From Streptomyces sp. LS1784 (lineage in GTDB: Bacteria; Actinomycetota; Actinomycetes; Streptomycetales; Streptomycetaceae): a stretch of DNA of 50,681 nt. The notes under the pieces are model-generated. The model saw only the letters and a program-made list of their open reading frames with translations. It was not told where the DNA came from and searched no databases. Positions 16,606 through 25,296 of the stretch are shown one piece after another (position 1 is the first letter of the stretch; each line of letters begins with the position of its first letter). The stretch is from assembly GCF_020103755.1 (NCBI RefSeq), contig NZ_JAHSQD010000007.1:1-50681 (forward strand). Reading direction: 5' to 3'. The position numbers were made by a program, and so were the translations under genes.

Positions 16606-19600
16606 ATGGTGGACGACTACGCGCAGCGCGCGGGGCAGCCGCGGCAGGACGCCTTGCTGATGGTGCCGATCGCCACGGCGCTGATCGACGCCGAGGGGCG
16701 CATCCTGCACTGGAGCAGTGACGCGGAGGCGTTGCTCGGACACCGTGCGCGGGAGGCGGTGGGGGCGCGGGCGGCGACACTGCTAACCTCCGACGAGCAC
16801 CGGCCGGAGGTGCTCCAGCTGTTCCGGCAGATCCTGGCGGGCCGGTCCTGGTCCGGGGTGTTCCCGGTGCGCCACCGGGACGGGCACCTGGTGAACCTGG
16901 AGTTCCGTACCCATCCGATCCGCGGTCCCGGCGGCGCCCCGATGGTGCTGGCGGTCGCCTCCGAGGTGACCACGCTGCGCGGGCTCCAAGCGGACCTGGC
17001 GGTCCTCGACGGGTTCTTCACCCAGTCCCCGGTCGGTCTGGCGGTCTTCGACACCGACCTGCGCTTCGTCCGGCTGAACGAGGCGCTGGCCCGGACGAAC
17101 GGGCTGACCGCCGAGCAGCACCTGGGCCACCGGCTCACCGAAGTGCTGCCGGGGATCAACGGCGCCGAGTCCGAGGAGGTGATGCGCCAGGTGTTGGCGA
17201 GCGGCGAGCCGGTGGTGGACACCCGCTCGCACGGCCGCACTCCCGGGAACCCGCACCAGGACCGGGCCTGGTCGGCGTCGTACTTCCGGCTGGAGGACCG
17301 CAGCGGCCGGGTGCTCGGGGTGAGCGCCACGGTCGTCGACATCACCGAGCGGTCCCGCGCCGACGCGCGGGCGGCCCGCGCCCAGGAGCGGCTGTCCCTG
17401 CTGGTCGACGCGACCGCCTCGATCGGCACCACGCTGGACCTGCGGCAGACCGCCCGGGAGCTGGCCGACGCGATGGTGCCCAGGGTCGCCGACATCAGCG
17501 CGGTGTTCGGGCTGGAGGTGCTGGTGGCCGGCCGGAGCGTCGAGCCGCCCGTGCCGGACGCCCCGCTGCTGGTGCGCCGCCTCGCGATCGCCAGCACCGA
17601 CCCGCTCTACCCGGCCGAGTCCGTGCCGGTGGACGCCGTGTACGAGCTGCCGCCGGACTCCCCGTTCGCCCGGGCACTGACCGGCGGGCGGACGGTGGTG
17701 GTGCCGTCCTGGGAGCTGCCGGTGCTGGGCGAGAGCCTCGACGAGGGCCGCCGCCAGGCCTACCTCGGTGACCGGCCGCGCTCGGTGCGGATCACCCCAC
17801 TGGTGGCGCGCGGCACGACGCTCGGCATGGTGGTGTACTCGCGGCGCGCCGCGCGGGAGTCCTTCGCGGCGGCCAACATCACGCTCGGCGACGAGCTGTC
17901 CTCGCGCGCGGCCGTCGCGATCGACAACGCCCGGCTGTACCTGCGCCAGCACCAGACCGTGCTGGCCCGGCAGCAGGCGCTGCGTGAGGCGAAGGCCGCG
18001 CAGGAGCGCCTGGCGCTGGTCAACGTGGCCTCCACCCGGATCGGCACCACGCTCGATCTCGCCCAGACCGCCCAGGAGTTGGCTGAGGTGGCGACGCCCC
18101 GGCTGGCCGACACGGTGGTGGTGGAGGTGCTGGAGGAGTTGGTCCGCGGCGAACGCGAGGCGACCGCCCCGGCGGACGGCTCGGCGCTGCTGCGGCGGAT
18201 GGCCTTCCACTCGGTGCCCGGCTCGACGATGTCGCCGATAGCCCGCATCGGCAACCTGCACCGCTTCCTGCCCGGTTCGCCGTACGCGTGGTGCCTGGCG
18301 CACCGCAAGCCCGTACTGGTGCCGCGGATGGACGAGGAGGGAATGGCCTGGTTCGCCGACGACCCGGTGCGCAGGGCCGCCGCGCGGGAGCAGAACGTGC
18401 TGTCGTTCATGGTGGTCCCGCTGATCGCACGCGGCACCCCGGTCGGCGTGGCGGGCTTCTACCGCACCCTGGTCGAGCGCCCGTACGAGGACGACGACGT
18501 GGCGCTGGCCGGGGAGTTGGCGGTGCGGGCGGCCGTCTCGATCGACAACGCGCTGCTGTTCACCCGCGAGCGCGACGCGGCCGCCGCCCGGCAGCGGGCG
18601 CTGGACGAGGCCCGGGCCGCCCAGCAGCGGCTGTCGCTGCTGAACGAGGCCAGCAACCGGATCGGCACCACGCTCGATCTGCACCGCACCGCCCGGGAGT
18701 TGGTGGAGGTGGTGATCCCGCGTTTCGCCGACTTCGTCACCGTGGACCTGCGCGAGGCGGTGCTCAGCGGCGAGGAGCCGGGGCCGGTCCCGGCGAAGGG
18801 CCCGGTGCTGATGCGGGCGGTGGCGGTCGGCGACACCGATTCGGACGGCGGCATGCACGAGGCGGCCGACCAGGTGGGCGAGACCTCGCAGTCGGCCGAG
18901 CTGTACGCGCAGAGCCTGCACACCCGGCACTCGATGCTGGTCGCCGAGGTGACCGAGGAGGAGCTGAGCCGGATCGTCGCCTCCCCCGACCGGGTGCAGC
19001 CGAGCCTGGACGCCGGGGTGCACTCGTACCTGATGGTGCCGCTGGTGGCGCGCGGGCAGGTGCTGGGCGGCGCGGAGTTCGTCCGCACCCGCAACCCGGC
19101 GCCGTTCGGGCCGGCGGACCGGTCACTGGCCGAGGAGCTGGCCGCCCGCACCGCGCTGGCGATCGACAACGGCCGGCTCTACCGCCGCGAGCGGGACACC
19201 GCTCTCACCCTCCAGCGCAGTCTGCTGCCGCAGGAGGTGCACCGCACGCTCGGGCTGGACCTGGCCTACCGCTATCTGCCCAGCAGCGTGGTCAGCGAGG
19301 TCGGCGGCGACTGGTTCGACGTGGTGCCGCTGTCCTCCGGGCGGGTCGCGCTGATCGTCGGCGACGTGATGGGCCACGGCATCCGGGCCGCCGCGACCAT
19401 GGGGCAACTCCGCACAGTGGCACGGACATTGATCACCCTGGACCTGGACCCGGCGCGGGTTCTGTACCGGCTGGACGAGGCAACGGCGACGGTCGGCGAG
19501 GGCCAGTTCGCCACCTGTGTCTGCGTGGTGTACGACCCGGTGGACCGCCGCTGCACCGCGGCCGGCGCCGGGCACCTGCCGCCCGTGGTCGCCGACGCCG

Positions 19601-20289
19601 AGGGGCGGGCGCACCTGGTCGAGCTGCCGTCCGGCACGCCGCTGGGAGTCGGCGGATTCGCCTTCGAGAGCGCCGAGTTCACCCTCCCCGAGGAGGGCAT
19701 CCTGACGCTCTACACGGACGGACTGGTCGAGCGCCGTGGCCAGGACCTCGACGAGGGGCTGCGGTTGCTGTGCCGGACCGTCGCCGACCGGCGCGGCTCG
19801 CTGGAGCAGACCTGCGACGCCGTCCTGAGCCGGCTCACCGAAAGCACCAGCGAGGACGACATCGCCGTCATCATGGCGCAGGCCCACCCCCGGGGCACGG
19901 ACCGGATCGCCACCCTGCCGCTCACCGGCGACCACGCGATGGTCGCCCACTCGCGCCGCTTCACCCGCGAGACGCTGGCCGCCTGGGGGCTCGACGCGCT
20001 CGCCGACTGTGCCGAGCTGCTCACCAGCGAGCTGATCACCAACGCCCTGGTGCACGCCGGATCACCCACCCAGCTGCGGCTGTACTGCAACCGGGTGCTC
20101 ACCGTCGAGGTCGCCGACCAGGAGTACGAGGTGCCGCGGATCCACCGCGCCCACAGCGAGGACGAGGGCGGGCGCGGCATCCACCTGGTCAACGAGCTCG
20201 CGCACCGCTGGGGCAGCCGCCGGACCAAGGACGGCAAGGTGGTCTGGTTCGAGCTGGAACTGCCCCCGGGGACCGCACCGGCTGCATGA
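16606..20289 (+). CDS. PAS-PAS-GAF-GAF-GAF-SpoIIE phosphatase-HATPase regulator
   Basis: A 1227-aa soluble signalling protein. Two PAS domains (about residues 18-125 and 137-258) precede three GAF domains (about 258-465, 465-671 and 671-865). Each GAF is introduced by nearly the same linker, AQERLSLL..AS.RIGTTLDL, a clear internal triplication. Next come a PP2C/SpoIIE-type Ser/Thr phosphatase (about 867-1085, EVGGDWFDV and VGDVMGHG metal motifs) and a GHKL HATPase anti-sigma-kinase-like domain (about 1115-1225, ELLTSELITNALVHAG and DEGGRGIHLV). Such proteins set anti-sigma/anti-anti-sigma switching. The ATG at 16606 lacks a strong Shine-Dalgarno; a GTG about 20 codons upstream is possible. 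Confidence 0.93.
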   Translation: MVDDYAQRAGQPRQDALLMVPIATALIDAEGRILHWSSDAEALLGHRAREAVGARAATLLTSDEHRPEVLQLFRQILAGRSWSGVFPVRHRDGHLVNLEFRTHPIRGPGGAPMVLAVASEVTTLRGLQADLAVLDGFFTQSPVGLAVFDTDLRFVRLNEALARTNGLTAEQHLGHRLTEVLPGINGAESEEVMRQVLASGEPVVDTRSHGRTPGNPHQDRAWSASYFRLEDRSGRVLGVSATVVDITERSRADARAARAQERLSLLVDATASIGTTLDLRQTARELADAMVPRVADISAVFGLEVLVAGRSVEPPVPDAPLLVRRLAIASTDPLYPAESVPVDAVYELPPDSPFARALTGGRTVVVPSWELPVLGESLDEGRRQAYLGDRPRSVRITPLVARGTTLGMVVYSRRAARESFAAANITLGDELSSRAAVAIDNARLYLRQHQTVLARQQALREAKAAQERLALVNVASTRIGTTLDLAQTAQELAEVATPRLADTVVVEVLEELVRGEREATAPADGSALLRRMAFHSVPGSTMSPIARIGNLHRFLPGSPYAWCLAHRKPVLVPRMDEEGMAWFADDPVRRAAAREQNVLSFMVVPLIARGTPVGVAGFYRTLVERPYEDDDVALAGELAVRAAVSIDNALLFTRERDAAAARQRALDEARAAQQRLSLLNEASNRIGTTLDLHRTARELVEVVIPRFADFVTVDLREAVLSGEEPGPVPAKGPVLMRAVAVGDTDSDGGMHEAADQVGETSQSAELYAQSLHTRHSMLVAEVTEEELSRIVASPDRVQPSLDAGVHSYLMVPLVARGQVLGGAEFVRTRNPAPFGPADRSLAEELAARTALAIDNGRLYRRERDTALTLQRSLLPQEVHRTLGLDLAYRYLPSSVVSEVGGDWFDVVPLSSGRVALIVGDVMGHGIRAAATMGQLRTVARTLITLDLDPARVLYRLDEATATVGEGQFATCVCVVYDPVDRRCTAAGAGHLPPVVADAEGRAHLVELPSGTPLGVGGFAFESAEFTLPEEGILTLYTDGLVERRGQDLDEGLRLLCRTVADRRGSLEQTCDAVLSRLTESTSEDDIAVIMAQAHPRGTDRIATLPLTGDHAMVAHSRRFTRETLAAWGLDALADCAELLTSELITNALVHAGSPTQLRLYCNRVLTVEVADQEYEVPRIHRAHSEDEGGRGIHLVNELAHRWGSRRTKDGKVVWFELELPPGTAPAA

Positions 20290-20401
20290 ACAACGGACGG
20301 TTGTCGGACTGCCGCCGCGGCTGTTGGCCCGGCGGCCCACCCCGGCGGTTACCTGGTGCCACGGCGGGACGGCCCCGCCCGAACGGACCGAAGGAGCCAC
20401 C

Positions 20402-20806
20402 GTGCAGCACCCCGACGCCCGCACCGTCGTCACCGACTACGTCACCCTCATCGCGGCGGGAGAGCGCGAGGCCGCGATCGCCCTGTTCGCCGAGGACGCC
20501 ACCTGGAGCTACCCGGGCGACCTCGCGCTCTCCCGCACCTGGCGGGGCAAGCAGGAGATCTTCGGCGACTTCCTCGGCCAGATCGGCGTCCTCTTCGCCG
20601 CCGACGGCCTGCCGGTCATCACCCTCACCCACGTCCTCGCCGACGGCCCGCAGGCGGTGGCCGAGTGGACCACCGTCGGCACGGCCGCCAACGGCACCGC
20701 GTACGAGAACCACTGCCTGGGGGTGTTCACGGTGACGGACGGCCTGATCACCGCCGTCCGCGAGTACCTGGACACCGATCACGTCGCACGGACCCTGCTG
20801 GCCTGA
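20402..20806 (+). CDS. NTF2-like/SnoaL-fold protein
   Basis: A 134-aa cone-shaped alpha+beta barrel protein of the NTF2/SnoaL superfamily: VVTDYVTLIAAGEREAAIALF, AEDATWSYPG, then VFTVTDGLITAVREYLDT. Such proteins are ketosteroid-isomerase-like enzymes or ligand-binding proteins; the substrate is unknown. The start is GTG 20402 with AGGAG 7 nt upstream. It follows the sensor phosphatase on the same strand after 112 bp. Confidence 0.85.
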   Translation: MQHPDARTVVTDYVTLIAAGEREAAIALFAEDATWSYPGDLALSRTWRGKQEIFGDFLGQIGVLFAADGLPVITLTHVLADGPQAVAEWTTVGTAANGTAYENHCLGVFTVTDGLITAVREYLDTDHVARTLLA

Positions 20807-20893
20807 GCCTCGCTCCGCCGGCCGGTGGCACGGGCTCCCGTCCGCAGCCCGAGGAGGTCCGGGTCCACCCCGCCGGCGGTTGATCCCTCGCGC

Positions 20894-21257
20894 TCAGTCC
20901 GGCAGCAGCAGGTTGACGTCGCCGAACTCGTGCCACAGGTAACGGTGTCGCGCCGCCTCGCGGTAGCAGACCGTCAGCAGCGGGCGGCCCGCGACGACGG
21001 CGAGCATCAGCAGGTGGGAGGCCCGGGGCTCGTGCCAGCCGGTGAGCAGGCCGTCGACGGCATGCGCGCCGCGTTCCGGGATGACGACCAACTCCGCCCA
21101 GCCGTTGGCCTCCTGGACGGTGCCGTCCGCAGCGGCGGCCGACTCCAGGGCACGGACCACGGTGGTGCCGACGGCGATCACCCGGCCGCCCCCGGCCCGG
21201 ACGTGGCCCACCAGGCGGGACGGTGGGGCCGAAGCCGGGACCGGCCAGGGCCGTCAT
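20894..21257 (-). pseudogene. queA-like pseudogene (5' portion deleted and frameshifted)
   Basis: The 3' part encodes about 105 residues that match the C-terminus of S-adenosylmethionine:tRNA ribosyltransferase-isomerase (QueA-like): GGRVIAVGTTVVRALES, HAVDGLLTGWHEPRASHLL and YREAARHRYLWHEFGDVNLLL. Intact genes encode about 350-400 residues. An ATG at 21255-21257 overlaps the SDR stop (ATGA) and starts MTALAGPGFGPTVPP. The distance to the stop is 364 nt, not a multiple of three, so start and C-terminus are in different frames. An internal deletion of roughly 700 bp is inferred, leaving the original start and the last third. Confidence 0.8.
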
Positions 21258-22018
21258 CGCCCGCCCCGGTCCGCGGCAGGCGAGGCGGCGGGCGTCGCGG
21301 CCAGGTCCTCGGCGCGGTAGCGGCCGGAGGGGACGCGGCCGCGCAGCAGGCCGAGCAGCCGGGGCGCGATCTCCTCGGGCAGCGGCTCGCCGGAGATGTC
21401 CTCGCCGGGGCCGGCCTCCTGCAGCATCCGGGTGCGCATGCTGCCCGGGTCGACCGCCCAGACGCTCAACTCCGGCTCTTCCCGGGCGAGTACGGCGGTG
21501 GCGTAGTCGAGCGCCGCCTTGCTGGCGCCGTAGCCACCCCAGCCGAGGTAGGGCACCACGGCGGCTTCCGAGCTGATGTTCAGGACGGCACCGGCGTGGG
21601 CGCGCAGCTGTGGGAGGACGAGCTGGGTGAGCGCGATCGGCGCGATGGCGTTGACCTCGAAGGTCTCCAGCAGGGCGGGCAGCGGGATGTCGGCGATCCG
21701 GGGCAGCGGTGCGGCCGTGACGTCGTCGGTTCCGTTGAGGGTGCCGGCGTTGTTCACGAGGAGGCTCGCGCCGCCGAGCCCGGCGGCGGCCTCGACGAGG
21801 TGGGCGCGGTGGTCGTCGTCGGTGATCGTGCCGGGCAGTGCGACGACCTTGGTGACGGTGGCCAGCCGCGCCTCGGCGGCGGCGAGTTCGGCGGCGCCGC
21901 GGGCGGTGATCACCAACTGCCAGCCCTCGGCGGCCAGGGCGTGCGCGAGGGCCAGGCCGAGGCCGCGGGAGGAGCCGGTGACGACGGCGACGGGGGCGGC
22001 GGACTGTGCTGCGTTCAT
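21254..22018 (-). CDS. Classical SDR oxidoreductase
   Basis: A 254-aa short-chain dehydrogenase/reductase with TGSSRGLG cofactor motif, VNNAG, a serine in NISSEAAV and YGASK (YxxxK). The substrate is unknown; NAD(P) dependence follows from the family. ATG at 22016-22018 is preceded by GTGGGGGT. It is translationally linked by ATGA to the broken queA-like gene. Its first four codons and upstream 75 bp are repeated, diverged, at 28391-28490 next to the RluA gene. Confidence 0.9.
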   Translation of the reverse strand: MNAAQSAAPVAVVTGSSRGLGLALAHALAAEGWQLVITARGAAELAAAEARLATVTKVVALPGTITDDDHRAHLVEAAAGLGGASLLVNNAGTLNGTDDVTAAPLPRIADIPLPALLETFEVNAIAPIALTQLVLPQLRAHAGAVLNISSEAAVVPYLGWGGYGASKAALDYATAVLAREEPELSVWAVDPGSMRTRMLQEAGPGEDISGEPLPEEIAPRLLGLLRGRVPSGRYRAEDLAATPAASPAADRGGR

Positions 22019-22092
22019 ACCCCCACGATCGCGCCGCCTGGTCGGGCGGCGGATCGGCCACCGGGCCGGGGGCCCGTCGTTCGTTGGGCCTA
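21990..22092. repeat. Flanking direct repeat, copy 1 (SDR 5' end and upstream region)
   Basis: About 100 bp covering the first codons and upstream region of the SDR, ending at CCTAG. It aligns without gaps to 28391-28490; in the best 88 bp, about 12 mismatches are counted (roughly 86 percent identity). The two copies bracket the P450/RppA/DUF1259/multicopper-oxidase module. Confidence 0.8.
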
Positions 22093-22436
22093 GTACTGCA
22101 ACGGTGCTCACGTGACGAGGTTCAGCTCTTGGGCTGCGGCGGACCGGCGCTCGGTGGCCAGGGCGGCATCGTGCGTGGAGGGCAGGGCCGTCAGGCGCGC
22201 ACCCCCGCCGCGGCGGTCCGGCGGGGCCGGGCTCGCCCGGGCCGTGATCTCCGGATCGTCCGTTGCCGGATCGCCGTCCACGGGGTACGGGCGCTCCCGC
22301 CGCTGATCAGCCCGGATGAATTACCGGCGCTCCGGCACGTCCACCGGTGTGTGCGGCCGACCGATCGGGTACCGGTGCTCAGTCCATTCCATCCGCCTTC
22401 CCATCCGGCCTGCACGGCCCAGACCTGGAGGTCCGC
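22093..22436. other. Gene-free spacer before the P450; possible decayed sequence
   Basis: No convincing gene is seen. Just past the repeat end, the minus strand encodes a short tail ending TERRSAAAQELNLVT and a stop (22109-22165), which may be the remnant of a lost gene; it is not assignable. CCGGATCG occurs twice around 22252-22275. The P450 promoter should lie in the last 100 bp but no clear boxes were found. Confidence 0.4.
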
Positions 22437-23642
22437 ATGTCCACCGACTCCAGCCCACGGAACTGCCCGTTCGACTTCGCCGAGGCCCTTGAGTTCGACC
22501 CGACGCTCCGGCAGCTCATGAACGACGCACCGGTCAGCCGCATCCGCCTCCCCTACGGCGAGGGGGAGGCCTGGCTCGTCACGGGGTACGACGACGTGCG
22601 TACGGTGACCACCGACCGGCGTTTCAGCCGGCACGCCATCGTCGGCCGGGACTTTCCGCGCATGACTCCCGAGCCGATCGTCCAGGCCGAGGCGATCAAC
22701 GTCATGGACCCGCCTGCCAGCGCCCGCCTGCGCAGCCTGGTGTCCAAGGGCTTCACAGCCGACCACATCGAGCGGATGAGGGACCGTACCCAGCACGTGG
22801 TGAACGAGCTGCTGGACCGCATGCGGGAGCAGGGTCCCCCGGCCGACCTCATGGAGCACCTGGCCCACCCGCTCCCGCTGATCACGATCTGCGAGGTCCT
22901 GGAGATCCCCGAGGCCAACAGCGCACAGCTGCGCGCCAACGCCCGGACGATGATGAACGTGGGCCTGGACAACAAGCCGGACGCGGTGCGGGCCAAGGCC
23001 GACCTGCGGGCGTACTTCGCCGAGCTGACGGCCGAACGGCGCAGGAACCCCGGTGACGACCTGATCAGCGCCCTGGCCACGGCCCGCGACGGCGACGAGG
23101 TCCTCGACGAGAAGGAACTCACCGTGATGGCCATGGTCCTGCTGATCACCGGCCAGGACACCACGACGTACGAGCTCGGCAACCTCTCGTACACCATCCT
23201 CACCCGGCCGGACGTGCGCGCCACCCTGCGCGAGCGGCCCGAGATGCTCACCCAGGTGCTCCATGAGTTGCTGCGCTTCATCCCCTTCCGCAAGGGCGTC
23301 GGCATTCCCCGGGTGGCCCTTGAGGACGTGGAGCTGAGCGGGGTGAAGATCTCGGCGGGGGACATCGTGCACGTCTCCTACCTGACCGCCAACCGGGACG
23401 GCCGCAGGTTCGACCGGCCTGACGAGCTGGACCTGGAGCGGACCAGCCCCTCCCACATGACCTTCGGCTGGGGCGCGCACCACTGCCTCGGCGCACCGCT
23501 GGCCATCACCGAACTCGAAGTCGCCCTCGGGACCCTGCTGGAGCGCTTCCCCAGGATCGCGCTGGCGAAGCCGGCCGCGGAGCTGGCGTGGAACACCACG
23601 TCGATCTGGCGCTATCCGCTCGCGCTGCCGGTCACCTGGTGA
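22437..23642 (+). CDS. Cytochrome P450, CYP158A-like
   Basis: A 401-aa soluble bacterial P450. Visible motifs are the I-helix ITGQDTT, the K-helix ExxR in HELLRFIP, and the haem loop FGWGAHHCLG with the cysteine ligand at residue 350. The segment GVGIPRVALEDVELSGVKI, then HVSYLTANRD, and the ending LPVTW resemble CYP158A1/A2 of S. coelicolor, which couple flaviolin into dimers and trimers. Its position next to rppA supports this role, although here the P450 comes first rather than after rppA. ATG with TGGAGG 5 nt upstream. No ferredoxin gene is adjacent. Confidence 0.92.
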   Translation: MSTDSSPRNCPFDFAEALEFDPTLRQLMNDAPVSRIRLPYGEGEAWLVTGYDDVRTVTTDRRFSRHAIVGRDFPRMTPEPIVQAEAINVMDPPASARLRSLVSKGFTADHIERMRDRTQHVVNELLDRMREQGPPADLMEHLAHPLPLITICEVLEIPEANSAQLRANARTMMNVGLDNKPDAVRAKADLRAYFAELTAERRRNPGDDLISALATARDGDEVLDEKELTVMAMVLLITGQDTTTYELGNLSYTILTRPDVRATLRERPEMLTQVLHELLRFIPFRKGVGIPRVALEDVELSGVKISAGDIVHVSYLTANRDGRRFDRPDELDLERTSPSHMTFGWGAHHCLGAPLAITELEVALGTLLERFPRIALAKPAAELAWNTTSIWRYPLALPVTW

Positions 23643-23695
23643 CGGTGCCCCCACGCTCTGGCACTCGCCCGCCGCCATCTCGCTTCCGGCATCGC

Positions 23696-23743
23696 CGCGC
23701 ACGTCGGCCCGCACACCTCGGAGTGTGCGGGCCGACGTGCGCG
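23696..23743 (+). terminator. Perfect 21-bp stem-loop between P450 and rppA
   Basis: Arms 23696-23716 and 23723-23743 are exact reverse complements around the 6-nt loop CTCGGA. It begins 53 bp after the P450 stop. It would stop transcription from the P450 and, being symmetric, from the other direction too, so rppA probably has its own promoter in 23744-23989. TAGATT at 23760-23765 is a possible -10. No gene is seen in the rest of this spacer. Confidence 0.75.
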
Positions 23744-23989
23744 CCGGACCCACCTTCCGTAGATTGGGTTGACGCGGCTCGAACCAACTCGCGGCCGGTA
23801 CGACAGCCCGCACTGCGAGCATCCGATCCTCGCTCTGCCTGCTCGTCCGCCACGCTGTTGGGTCCCGCCCGGTGAGTCCCGCCGCCGCGCCGTCTCCACA
23901 TGTCCGGCTCGCAGCGGCTGCCGTCGAGTGATGAGGTCACCGCCCGGCAAGAGGCACACCGGGAACTCCGCCCGTCAGGAGGAAGTCCC

Positions 23990-25045
23990 ATGGCCGTTCT
24001 GTGCAAGCCGGCGGTAGCTGTACCGGAGCACGTCATCACCAACGAGGAAACCCTCGAACTGGCACGCAGGCTCCACCCCGATCATCCACAGCTCGATCTG
24101 GCGTTGCGCCTCATCAAGAACACCGGAGTGCGGAAACGGCATCTGATCCAACCCATCGACGTGGTGCTGAAGCACCCGGGGTTGGACGAGCGGAGCGCCG
24201 TCTTCGAGGCGGAGTCCAGGGCCCGCGTCCCGGCGGTGGTGGTCAAGGCCCTCGAACAGGCCCAAGTGGAGCCGTCGCAGATCGACTTGATCGTCTATGT
24301 GTCGTGCACCGGTTTCATGATGCCGTCGCTCACGGCATGGCTGATCAACAAACTGGGCTTCCGGCCGGAGACCCGGCAGCTGCCGATCGCCCAACTGGGC
24401 TGTGCGGCCGGCGGTGCGGCGGTGAACCGGGCCCATGACTTCTGTTCGGCCTACCCGGGCGCCAACGCGCTGATCGTGGCCTGCGAGTTCTGCTCGCTGT
24501 GCTACCAGCCCACCGACCTGGGCGTGGGGTCGCTGCTGTCCAACGGCCTGTTCGGCGACGGGATCGCCGCCGCCGTGGTCCGGGGCGAGGGCGGGACCGG
24601 CATCCGGTTGGAGCGCAACGGCTCGTACCTCATTCCGAACACCGAGGAGTGGATCTCCTACGCGGTCCGCTCCACCGGATTCCACTTCCAGCTGGACAGA
24701 CGGGTGCCGAAGACGATGGAGCCCCTCAGCCCGGCCCTGCGTGCGGTGGCGGAGCAGCACCAGTGGGACGTGGGCATGCTGGACTTCTACATCGTCCACG
24801 CCGGCGGTCCGCGGATCCTGGACGACCTGAGTCACTTCCTGGAGGTGCCGCCCGAGGCGTTCCGCTTCAGCCGGGCCACCCTCACCGAGTACGGCAACAT
24901 CGCCAGCGCGGTCGTGCTCGACGCCCTGGGCCGGATGTTCGACGAGAAGTCGGCTCTCAACGGCCACCACGGGCTGCTGGCCGGGTTCGGCCCGGGCATC
25001 ACCGCCGAGATGTCCCTGGGCACCTGGGCGTCGCCCGATTCCTGA
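23990..25045 (+). CDS. rppA: Type III polyketide synthase, 1,3,6,8-tetrahydroxynaphthalene synthase
   Basis: RppA condenses five malonyl-CoA to 1,3,6,8-tetrahydroxynaphthalene, which oxidises to flaviolin and feeds HPQ-melanin or naphthoquinone pathways. The 351-aa protein has the thiolase-fold catalytic triad at exactly the numbering of S. griseus/S. coelicolor RppA: Cys138 (AQLGCAAGG), His270 (YIVHAGGP) and Asn303 (EYGNIAS). Cys106 (VSCTGF) and Tyr224 (EEWISY), both linked to RppA substrate choice, are kept. AGGAGG lies 6-7 nt before the ATG. It sits between a CYP158A-like P450 and exported oxidase genes. Confidence 0.97.
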   Translation: MAVLCKPAVAVPEHVITNEETLELARRLHPDHPQLDLALRLIKNTGVRKRHLIQPIDVVLKHPGLDERSAVFEAESRARVPAVVVKALEQAQVEPSQIDLIVYVSCTGFMMPSLTAWLINKLGFRPETRQLPIAQLGCAAGGAAVNRAHDFCSAYPGANALIVACEFCSLCYQPTDLGVGSLLSNGLFGDGIAAAVVRGEGGTGIRLERNGSYLIPNTEEWISYAVRSTGFHFQLDRRVPKTMEPLSPALRAVAEQHQWDVGMLDFYIVHAGGPRILDDLSHFLEVPPEAFRFSRATLTEYGNIASAVVLDALGRMFDEKSALNGHHGLLAGFGPGITAEMSLGTWASPDS

Positions 25046-25296
25046 CGCGCGAAGTCCGGCGCTCCGCCTTCCGAGTCGGGTCGGTCGAGCCCGTCGTGGG
25101 GTTCGGCCGCCCGGGGCTCCGGGTGGCGCCGTCAGGCGGCTGCCGTCCCGTGCCTCCACTCCTCCATCCGGCCGCTCGTCCGGCCGTCGGCATACCCCTA
25201 TCGGTCGATCCGGACGGGAGTCGGTGCCCGCGCGCCGCCGTGGCGACGACGCGGGGACCGGCTCCTGTGGTTGCCTACGGCTTTGGAGGTGTGCCT

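Noticed and set aside
22086..22170. Possible insertion-sequence end or transposase remnant next to the flanking repeat
   Set aside because: TAGTACTGCAACGG and a short terminal peptide frame are suggestive, but no terminal inverted repeat pair or transposase domain could be found.
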